Shown in pieces: positions 1 to 10,700 of a stretch of DNA of 64,000 nt. Source of the stretch: Dryocosmus kuriphilus (taxonomy: Eukaryota; Arthropoda; Insecta; Hymenoptera; Cynipidae); NCBI GenBank assembly GCA_038277395.1, contig CM076194.1, positions 113,611,417 through 113,675,416 of the forward strand, read 5' to 3'. The first letter of the stretch is position 1, and every line of letters begins with the position of its first letter. A model generated the notes under the pieces. It was given only the letters and a program-made list of their open reading frames with translations, was not told the DNA's origin and did no database searches. Both the position numbers and the translations under genes were made by a program.

Positions 1-1143
1 TTTCGTAACCACTTATTTTGCTACATTTAAGGATTCTGGTAGTTAATAATAGTTAATATTTATAACTACTTAAAAAGATTTTTTATTCATTTCCTTTTCA
101 TCAACAATTTAAGCCTAATACCTTCTGTAGGCACTCGCCATTCAGCGTACCTATATATGCAAATTCAAATTGTGACATTTTTTTTTTCATTTTGAAATGT
201 ATAATCATTTCCTTTTTTAAAAAAATAATGTTTTTTACCTTCAGCAATTTCTGCCTCTCATCAAACTATCCGTGGGTGAAATCCTCATTATTAGTGTAAT
301 AGATTTGTATGCTTTTTTCCGCACTGAAAAATATATAATTGGCTGTCAAATAACAATTTTTTGTAGGTTATGTTTTGAAGGACGAAATAAAATTCTCATC
401 AATTTGTAAGTGGGAGCAATTATTATAATATAATATTCGAAACATCATGATTTCGAGTGAAACTAATTTACCTTAATTCACTTTAATTTGCGTATTAGCA
501 GGCTTAATTGGTATTACCACAGATGATGTATTACAAAGCATATCCTCGCTCAGAAAAAGAAGCCTTTATATCGCTCCCTTCGCAAATGTCATTTCGATTA
601 TTTTACTTGAATGCTTGAATTTACGTAATATGTACGTAAAGTATGTATGTATTAAGGAGATACAATAATTAAAATAATATTGCAGCGGCGCTCATATGAG
701 ATAGCTTTGACGTCTTGTTTTCATACAATTTTTATGTATTTATTGACAGGCAACTCGCTCGAATTCGCTCCTGACCTAATCCAATCCTGCTTCTATCACA
801 TTCTGTCAGCTTGTATTCTACACGTTCTACACCTCGTAAAACACCTCGGTAAAACAAGCATCCGGGGAGATTGCTCACTAGAAGTCATAACAAATAAAAC
901 CAAATCTTGCGCATTCGCTTAGTTGGGAGGTGTCAGTGGACAATTCTTTGCCATTCATGTGTACGTCGTTCGATGGTCCTTCCTGTCGGTAGGTATTCAC
1001 GTGTCCGAAATTTCATTTTCCCTAAAACAGGGATGCCAACTCCTAAATAAATTTACCCCTAAAGCTAAAGTCAAAAACCCCTAAAATCGCTAGAATGACA
1101 TGGAAAACTCCCTAAAAAAAGAACAATGCACGTTTCGATCTTA
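1..1143. other. AT-rich stretch without a recognisable gene
   Basis: I find no supported gene here. The open frame at 680-922 has no recognisable domain and its 3' half overlaps a repeat (866-1045) that recurs inverted at 20.6-21.2 kb, so it is not called. Around 1040-1110 the text 'cccctaaa' recurs, as it does near 20220-20310. Confidence 0.6.
866..1045 (+). repeat. Left arm of a 20 kb-spaced inverted pair
   Basis: About 60 bp from 866 (including AAATCTTGCGCATTCGCTTA) match the reverse complement of 21130-21190 almost perfectly. The stretch around 985-1025 (GTAGGTATTCAC, AAATTTCATTTTCCCTAAAA) matches the reverse complement of 20626-20665. Relative to this arm, the right arm carries two extra MITEs (20329-20630 and 20663-21068), so this arm looks like the uninterrupted version. 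Confidence 0.7.
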
Positions 1144-1910
1144 GGGACCGTCCATAAACTACGTTACCACCTTGGGGTTGAGGGGGAGTCGCACCAAACA
1201 CTACGGCTGATAACGGCGGGAGAGGGGGGAGGGGGGGGGGGTCAGTTGAAGTAACGTTTCAAGCTAATATTAAATAACGTTTTTCTTTTTGCAGATACTA
1301 CCTGCATGAATAAATATTAAAAAATTTTATAATTAAAAAATGTTGTATATATACATATATATATGCACATATATTTATATATTAAATTGAAACTTTATGA
1401 TGAGATAGTTGTTTTCGTTCTATTCGTATATTACATTTTTAATATAATTTTAAAATCTCTTTATGTACCTAATAATAAAAAAAGGCTTCTCACAGAATTT
1501 GTTTGCAAGATTCTTGGTGCAATTTCTATTTCTAAAACAACAACAAAATATTCATAATTTTTTTTCAACATGCTGTAAAGCTTTCACAATAATTAAACAA
1601 TGAACTTACCCAGGCTGTCACATAACAATGCAATCAAGCACAGTTTAAAATAAAAAGTCCGAAAATCACATTCTTTTCTTTAAATTATTTTTTATTATTA
1701 ACGAAACTTAAATAATAATTCACCACATGGTCACCTCACTAGAAACGCGAAAAAGCGCAGGATGAAAGTAAAATCAGAGTTTATCCAAAGGCTACGTTAC
1801 TTTTCAGGGGGGGGGGGGGGGGAGGTAATAGAAACCTACGATCGTCCACGAGGGGGGAGGGGGGAGTCAAAAATGGTCCGAAATTGGTAACGTAGTTTAT
1901 GGACGGTCCC
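1144..1910. mobile_element. PIF/Harbinger-like MITE, 767 bp, TTA target duplication
   Basis: The ends are perfect inverted repeats of about 26 bp beginning GGGACCGTCCATAAACTACG. TTA sits directly outside both ends (1141-1143 and 1911-1913). A 3 bp TWA duplication is typical of PIF/Harbinger elements, and the class call rests on that inference. The interior is non-coding and carries G-runs at 1232-1241 and 1807-1822. A second element with the same architecture lies at 40687-41906. Confidence 0.8.
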
Positions 1911-1948
1911 TTATATACGTATATTTTTGAAGCAAACATACGTATGTA

Positions 1949-2446
1949 ATAAATAAAAGATATTGCGGCCTATTTGGTTTTTTTTTTGTTTTATTTCAAA
2001 TTTTGCCGACATGTTTCGACAAAGGTCTTTGTCTTAATCATGGCAATTAGGTTCGATACTTAGATGATTAAAAGAATATCAAATAATTGTTTATGTGGAA
2101 AAAATACATTTTTAGTAAATGTGTGGGATTTGATTCAGACGGACAACAAACATAACCTCATCAAACGTTCCGTGATGATGTCATTTTTTCGCAATCCTCG
2201 TTAAAAAATGACATCATCACGGAACTTTTGATGAGGTTATGTTTGTTGTCCGTCTGAATCAAATCCCACACATTTACTAAAAATGTATTTTTTCCACATA
2301 AACAAGTATTTGATGTTCTTTTAATCATCTAAGTATCGAACTTAATTGCCATGATTAAGACAAAGACCTTTGTCGAAACATGTCGGCAAAATTTGAAATA
2401 AAATAAAAAAAAAGCCCAAACAGGCCGCAATATCTTTTATTTATTA
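1949..2446. repeat. Near-perfect 0.5 kb palindrome
   Basis: Two arms of about 240 bp, 1949-2190 and 2203-2446, are reverse complements apart from a few substitutions and indels, around a short centre near 2191-2202. Each arm contains a short hairpin, GACAAAGACCTTTGTC, followed directly by GAAAC (seen on the plus strand at about 2358-2378). This order is reminiscent of the hammerhead-like motif in Penelope-like elements, but the CTGATGA core is not intact. It is either a foldback element or two head-to-head copies. Confidence 0.8.
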
Positions 2447-2540
2447 ATTATTGGGTAAAAATACTTATATACGTATGTAATTTATATTAAATGTGGACTT
2501 ACGTGTTACTTGAAAGACTTCTTGTAGTTGTAATCTTCAT

Positions 2541-3900
2541 TTATAAATTATTAAAAATTTCAAATATAATAACGTCGTTTTCTTCTGCTTCTGCAGACTT
2601 TTTGAAATCGTACATTTTAATGTTAAATAAATTTAACATTTTAGTGGAAGGATTAAATGTTACACAAGATCCACCATTTCGTTGCAGTGTCAATCGGACC
2701 ATCATCATACTTTGTAGCATTTCAATTGATAATCTACTTCGCAACTTATTTTTTATAATATTGTAGATAGAAAATGCGCGCTCGACGCTTGCGTTCGAAA
2801 TTGGAACCGTAATGAATGCTAGTCCGCATTTTGAAATATTTTCAAAACGTTTAAAGCCAGCTGCGTCGCAATCATTATAAACTTCAAAATAAAAATCAGA
2901 TGAAGTAGAAGTATTCGACCTTGTTTTATTACTCAATTGGTGCCACTCAGACTCGATGTCATTTTTGTTGCCATAGATATGAGTTCGCTGAATGTGATTT
3001 AAGATTGGTTTTATGTCGGGTTTGACTTGAGATGTAGCTACCTTTGGGTGCAAGTCAGCAACTATTTTTAACATTGATAAATTATCCGGAAGCCTTTTCT
3101 GGATCTGCTCTGCCAGACAACATAAATAGTTCTTGCATCTTTCCCTGACATCTAGGAAGTCATTTGCTTAAGTTCCAGTGCTATGTTTTGGAAATCATAA
3201 CCGAAATACATTGATGCTGTATGCATTAGATGCTCCTGGAAATTGAATTCCACTAGTTCACAGTCCACCAACTTCTCCAATTTTGAAGGTAAAACAATTC
3301 TTTTTAGCAAGTTTTTGTATAATAAAAATAAATCTTCAAATAATTTGGTGCGGGCTCAACATCGTCTCTTTGAAAAAGTAAATTTAATTGAGTCAAATTT
3401 TTTAATTCATTTTTTAGAAAAATCAAAAAAGCTTTGTAAGATGGTCTCTTCATGATATCGTAAAGCTGTTGTGCCATGTAACATTTGTCATCAGACTTGG
3501 CAATTGAAAAGAGCAATTTTAATTCATCCCACTGCTCCAATATTGTGTTAATAGCTTGATAGCGAGCGAGCCAGTGGGTTCCGCTAAGTCCTTGAATTTT
3601 TTTTGGATCCTTGTTCGCATTCATGGTTTTGAATAATGTTTTATAGTGCTCCAAACGTTTAGGGCTGTACGAAAACCAATTATGGGCTTCTCTAACAAGA
3701 AATTCTAATTGACGTGGTAATAGTTCACTCGCTTTTTTCGCACACAAATGCAAAGAGTGGCTAACCCATTTGACAACAATCAAATCAGGCAGTTCTTTTT
3801 TTAATATAGCAGTCACTGAATTATGTCTACCAACCATAACGTTTGCTCCATCAACGCCGATTCCGATCATATTTTCATCAATTAAAGCTTCAAGCATTGA
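2541..3900 (-). pseudogene. hAT-superfamily transposase relic
   Basis: Two minus-strand open pieces give an hAT transposase C-terminal half. The upstream piece (3897-3304) contains 'VKWVSHSLHLCAKKASELLP' and 'GLSGTHWLARYQAI', typical of the RNase H-like core of ZMYM/ZBED-type hAT proteins. The downstream piece (3074-2541) contains 'VPISNASVERAFSIYNIIKN', the hAT C-terminal dimerisation motif. They are joined by coding-looking sequence only if the frame is shifted near 3305 and again near 3165. The N-terminal BED finger and first catalytic region are missing next to it. It is a decayed transposon gene, not a working host gene. I could not define TIRs. Confidence 0.85.
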
Positions 3901-4733
3901 TGGACCCAGAAACGTTTGCTATTTTTGGCATTTCCCTGAGGAATACCCATTTCTGAAAATATCATTTTAATGCTAAAGATCGTAAAAAAGTGAAAGCAAA
4001 ACGATTGAAATGTACACAGTGCAAGTTAAACGAAACGAATCGAAATTAAAGTGTAGTCAAAGAGAGATTTCCTGAAACGGAATTAGTTTGTATGCAGAGA
4101 CTGAAACTCAAATTAAAATTGAATTAGATTGAATACAAAGTTCAAAATTAGTTTAAAAAAGCTTTTAAATGATTATTATGGAATGTTCAAATAACTTGCA
4201 GCATTTTCACATTACATAATACAAATTGAATCATTATTGTATATATGAAATGGGAAAATACAGTAAATTATTGCTATCTGAAATAAAAATAATAAAAGTT
4301 GCTTGTTATTTTTCAAAATATGTATTTCATAACTCGTTTTCGAAGTTAAATATTTTTTATTTTATTACATGAGGTACGTAACATTGTAAACAACAAGTGA
4401 TGTTTTTTTATACTTATTTAAAATCTTCTACTACAGTCGTAATAATCACATTTCTTTTGGTTGTTTACTTATTACAATAATCTCAGTCTCAATGAAAAAA
4501 TAATATTATAAATGATTATATATAATAAAATTTAAATTAAGTAAAGCCTATATATTTCTATATAGGAACAAGTGACATTTTTTTATACTTATTCAAAATC
4601 TTCTATTACAGTCGTAATAGTCACATTTCTTTTGGTTGTTTACTTATTACAATAATGAAATATCAAATTATGAAAGTATCAGAGTAAAGTAATTGGAAGT
4701 TTGTGGAAACTATTATTCCTTACATTCCAACAA
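3901..4733. other. Non-coding flank with a duplicated ~90 bp segment
   Basis: I see no gene. The segment at about 4393-4481 (AACAAGTGATG to ATTACAATAAT) recurs at about 4567-4654 in the same orientation, with roughly nine matches in ten. It looks like an old local duplication or two copies of a small repeat. Confidence 0.6.
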
Positions 4734-7700
4734 CTATTCTAAGGTATTCGTCGACTCTCCATTTATAATTCTTAATATTTCTTCATCTTTTTCCAATGAT
4801 GGAGTGTCCGTAGTAATCACTAAACTTGAAGAATCATTACCATCTGATTTTGTTATCTCCTCATCCGAAGTAACTTCCAGAAGATTGACTTCATCTATTT
4901 GTAGAATAGTGTCGTGGTCACTATTGTACGAGTCAATATCTTCTTGAACGTCTGAATTGCCCTCTGCAATTGTCTCTTGTGCATCTCCCATAACTGTTTT
5001 TTCTACTTTTGGGTCGTATGCTTTTTTTTTCGCCTTCTTGACATCTGCAATTTTTTTGCTGATAACAGAATGAACCCTACCAGCTTCAACGTCTGCTTCA
5101 TCTTTCTTCCACATTTTTTCTGATACAAGAAAGTAGCTGTACACATCTGAAAAACATTCAAAAGAATTAAAACACATTTAGAACATCGAAGTAACTCAAG
5201 GTGGTCACACGATTCAATTTTTCAATTTCCCTGACATTTTCCATACTTTTCTCTGACTTTCATAAAAACTTGCCTGGCAGAAAAGTATTAGAAATGCGAA
5301 AAAATGTTTCAAAATAGTTTTATTGAAACTTTTCAAAAATTCCGCATATGTAATGTTACTTTAAATCTTTTTAAATTTAAAATCACTTCAAATCACTTAA
5401 AATTCTTATTAAAATCTCTCAAACTCACGAAAATCTCAAAATTCTTTTAAATATCTTGAAATTCCTTAAAATTCATGGAAATCACTTCACATTTTTTTTC
5501 TCATTTTGCAAAATTCACATGTTTTTCACTACAACATTTAAAATCCCGTAAATTCATAAACTCTTGAAATGCTTTAAAATTCAATGAGGAATATTCAAAT
5601 CCCTGAAAATAACTTACAAATCTCTTATATAATTCCTTTTAAATATAAAAAAAGCCAGAGAATATCAATGAATACCTGGAAATTACTTATAATCATTCCA
5701 AATCCTTAGAAAGTTTCTAAAATTTGTTAAATAAACTGTAAAAGCTGTAATAGCTTTGTAATACGAAAAAATAGCGTAATTAGCATAAATGTCAATTTTT
5801 ATTTTCCCTGACATTCCTGACTTCCCTGACATGTCGCCACCCTGAAACTTATATGTTTGTCGTAGACAAACCTCGAATAGCCAACAAAATTTTTGGGTCT
5901 AATTTGAATTCTGGCTGTTGTGACTGCCTGTTTCTGTTGCTTCCTTTACCAGAAACTGTAACCCTGGAAAGATAATCGTAGCCACATAGAGCAACAAGTA
6001 TATTTCTAGCGAAGGTGATTTTTCTGGTCGTTGGCACATTGAGAGCAAGATACCAGGCTTGTGTTGACAGATAAAGACCTCTGCCAATGTGGATCTGTAA
6101 ATAAAAGCAAGGAAGACTTTTTTTGAGAGCGATATATCATTCTGTTTCGACATGGTGAACACCAAAAGAATTGGTTACGTCGTCACCGTAGAGCATGTCC
6201 TTAAATAAAATATAAAAGTTGTAATACAATGCGATATCACCTGCGATCCATCTGGCGTTATAGATCCAATAGGTGGAAATTGTCCTCCACCTCCTCCAGA
6301 TGTGGAAGGAGCTTCCATTGCTGCCATGTGAACATCTTAAAAAATAACATAATTTTTAGAAATTTATCTTTTTAAAGAAATAGTGAAAATTTATACAAGT
6401 GTTTTACCTTCTAATTTTTCATACTTTTCAATTCCTAGTTTTTGCCAATGTACATTTAGACTTCGCAAAGTATTCAACTCTTCATCTTTATGTCTCACGT
6501 CTTCTTGCAAGATTTGTAGGGCTTCCTTTGATTTCATTAGTTCTTCCTCTAGAAGATGAACTTCTTCTTTCATTGTGTCAATTTCTTGAGACGACAAAGC
6601 GACCTTTCTTTTCATCAACTTTGCATTGTGTTCTGTTTTTTCGCATTTTTTGCAAATTTCTTTTGCATCTTCTGCATTCGAGAAGGAAGGGCTTTTAATT
6701 AGCTGCAAATTGGAAGTCGATTTTTGAGCTTTTTGAACATCTGGTCTTCCTTCAACGACTGATCTGTTGCACTGTTTCAATATCTCGTCTTGCTTCTGTT
6801 GAACTGTTTGAACATCTTGTCTTGCTTCATTTTCATTCTCTTTATTGTGCTCACTGTGCAATACCTGCAACCGTTTCTTTAGCGCATTTTCGATGGGATC
6901 TCCTTCCACTTCCTAAAAAACAACAGCCATAACAAAAATTTTAACAAAAAATTTTTAAAAATTTTATTTTTCAGTAATTATTTATTTGGGAATTGTACTT
7001 TTCGGCGAATTTTCAGTCGTCTCTTTAATTAAAAAGAAAAATTTTTTATTTGTAATACAATTTTTAATATTTGGATTATCATTTTTGGTTTTGGTGTGTA
7101 CATTAAAATTTTTATTTTTGATTACAAATAGAAAAAAAAAAATTACAAAAAGAAAAAAGAGGACTGGCTATGATCCCTGACAGTGTGGTCACAAAATTTA
7201 TTTTTCAACCTTTATGGTTCATTTCCAATTTTTTAGCTTTTTTCATAGAGAATATGAATGTTTCTTTTTTTTTTTTTTAATTTCAATAGTACACTAGAAA
7301 TAAAAAATTAACACTTTTTTTTTTGTTTTATTTAATGTATTAATTAATAACTCTGTTTAGGTTACTCACTTCTTTTCGTTTGCGATTATTGACCATAAAT
7401 GGTAGTTCATCTTCATCAGTGCTTTCAGTTGCCGATTGTAGCAACTTCTGCGACGGTTGTCGAATTCTTTGCATTCCCATCTGCTTGTCCAATTCTTCTT
7501 CAGTGTCTACAAAAATTCTCAAATATAAAATAATTACACGTTTCACAATAAATGATCATTTAAAGAACTTTATTAAATTATGTCAATATCTTGTAAAGTA
7601 GGACAGTATTTCAAAGAAAGTTATTTGAAATTAACGAGCTAGATTACGAACATTACAAACGTTTATTGATTATAAACATTATATTTAACCCAGTGGGCCA

Positions 7701-10700
7701 AAAAAAAAGGTCTTGAGAACGTTCTAAAGACGTTCCTAGGAAGTTTGTGTCAGTCCAATGAATGTCCTAAAGATGTTCCAAGTTCCAAAGACCGTCTTTG
7801 GAAGATGGAACGTCTTTAGGACATCAATTGGACTGACACAAACTTCCTAGGAACGTCTTTAGAACGTTCTCAGAACGTTAATGTTTTTTTGCCCACTGGG
7901 AAGGTTATGTTGATTGTTTGTTTCCCGAAAGCTAATACTGTCTATTCTTTGTAATAATATATTTTTACATTCTCATCTCAATGAGAAGGTATTAGTTTTA
8001 TGTGAAAACTGACTTTCGCGGATTTCATGAAATCTCCACGTTTCATGACCTCCTGAATCCGAAAAAAAACATGTTTTACGTTGGTGTCTGTCTGTCGTTG
8101 TTGTCGTTGTCGCTGTTGTTGTCGTTGTAGTCTGTGAACACGATAACTTTCGAAGGACTAATCGGATTGGGTTGCGCTTTAGCACACTTCTTTAAAGCGT
8201 AAAAAGTAAGGACGAGTTCGTTAACCAGCCACTTTTGACCAACGGTTATGGTTTTATCCATCAAAAACGGTTTTCAAAAAATCAAAAAATCCATTTTCCG
8301 GCTAAACTATATGAGATACACAAAATATGTATATAACTAAAATTGTTCACCTCAAAAAAATCTACAAATTTTGTCTTAACCGTTTTTTGATAAAATGGAC
8401 GGGTTTTGTTTTAATCGAGAAAACGTTATTAAAAATAAAAAACTGTGGTTTCCCGTCAAAATATTCAAGATATGAAAAAAATGGTAATGACCAAATTTGT
8501 TCGCCTTTGAAAGATCTACAAATTTTGTTTTAACCATTTTTTGATAAAATGCACCGTTTTGGTTGTAATCCATGAAAATTGTTTTATCCATCAAAAACGG
8601 TTTTCACAAAATCAAAAAATTCATTTTCCGGCTAAACTATGAGAGGTACAAAAAAAACGTAAGGAAGTAAAATTGTTCATCTCAAAAAAAAAAAATCTAC
8701 AAATTTTGTCTTAACCATTTTTTGATAAAATGCACCGTTTTGGTTTTAATCCATGAAAATTGTTTTATCCATCAAAAACGGTTTTCACAAAATCAAAAAA
8801 TCCATTTTCCGGCTAAACTATACGAGATATACAAAATATGTATATAACTAAAATTGTTCACCTCAAAAAATTCTACAAATTTTGTCTTAACCGTTTTTTG
8901 ATAAAATGGACGGTTTTTGTTTTAATCGAGAAAACGTTATTAAAAATAAAAAACTGTGGTTTCCCGCGAAAATATTCAAGATATGAAAAAAATGGTAATG
9001 ACCAAATTTGTTCGCCTTTGAAATATCTACAAATTTTGTTTTAACCATTTTTTGATAAAATGCACCGTTTTGGTCGTAATCCATGAAAATTGTTTTATCC
9101 ATCAAAAACGGTTTTCACAAAATCAAAAAATTCATTTTTCGGCTAAACTATGAGAGGTACAAAAAAAACGTAAGGAAGTAAAATTGTTCACCTCAAAAAA
9201 ATCTACAAATTTTGTCTTAACCGTTTTTTGATAAAATGAACGGTTTTTGTTTTAATCGAGAAAACGTTATTAAAAATAAAAAACTGTGGTTTCCCGCCAA
9301 AATTTTCAAGATATGAAAAAAATGGTAATGACCAAATTTGTTCGCCTTTGAAATATCTACAAATTTTGTTTTAACCATTTTTTGATAAAATGCACCGTTT
9401 TGGTTGTAATCCATGAAAATTGTTTTATCCATCAAAAACGGTTTTCACAAAATCAAAAAATTCATTTTCCGGCTAAACTATGAGAGGTACAAAAAAAACG
9501 TAAGGAAGTAAAATTGTTCATCTCAAAAAAATCTACAAATTTTGTCTTAACCATTTTTTGATAAAATGCACCGTTTTGGTTTTAATCCCTGAAAATTGTT
9601 TTATCCATCAAAAACGGTTTTCACAAAATCAAAAAATCCATTTTCCGGCTAAACTATACGAGATATACAAAATATGTATATAACTAAAATTGTTCACCTC
9701 AAAAAATTCTACAAATTTTGTCTTAACCGTTTTTTGATAAAATGGACGGTTTTTGTTTTAATCGAGAAAACGTTATTAAAAGTAAAAAACTGTGGTTTCC
9801 CGCGAAAATATTCAAGATATGAAAAAAAATGGTAATGACCAAATTTGTTCGCCTTTGAAATATCTACAAATTTTGTTTTAACCATTTTTTGATAAAATGC
9901 ACCGTTTTGGTCGTAATCCATGAAAATTGTTTTATCCATCAAAAACGGTTTTCACAAAATCAAAAAATTCATTTTCCGGCTAAACTATGAGAGGTACAAA
10001 AAAAAACGTAAGGAAGTAAAATTGTTCATCTCAAAAAAATCTACAAATTTTGTCTTAACCGTTTTTTGATAAAATGAACGGTTTTTGTTTTAATCGAGAA
10101 AACGTTATTAAAAATAAAAAACTGTGGTTTCCCGCCAAAATTTTCAAGATATGAAAAAAAAAAAATGGTAATGACCAAATTTGTTCGCCTTTGAAATATC
10201 TACAAATTTTGTTTTAACCATTTTTTGATAAAATGCACCGTTTTGGTTGTAATCCATGAAAATTGTTTTATCATCAAAAACGGTTTTCACAAAATCAAAA
10301 AATTCATTTTCCGGCTAAACTATGAGAGGTACAAAAAAAACGTAAGGAAGTAAAATTGTTCATCTCAAAAAAATCTACAAATTTTGTCTTAACCATTTTT
10401 TGATAAAATGCACCGTTTTGGTTTTAATCCCTGAAAATTGTTTTATCCATCAAAAACGGTTTTCACAAAATCAAAAAATCCATTTTCCGGCTAAACTATA
10501 CGAGATATACAAAATATGTATATAACTAAAATTGTTCACCTCAAAAAATTCTACAAATTTTGTCTTAACCGTTTTTTGATAAAATGGACGGTTTTTGTTT
10601 TAATCGAGAAAACGTTATTAAAAATAAAAAACTGTGGTTTCCCGCGAAAATATTCAAGATATGAAAAAAAAATGGTAATGACCAAATTTGTTCGCCTTTG

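Noticed and set aside
680..922. An 80-codon gene near the left edge
   Set aside because: No domain, and part of it is a dispersed repeat found inverted at 21.1-21.2 kb.
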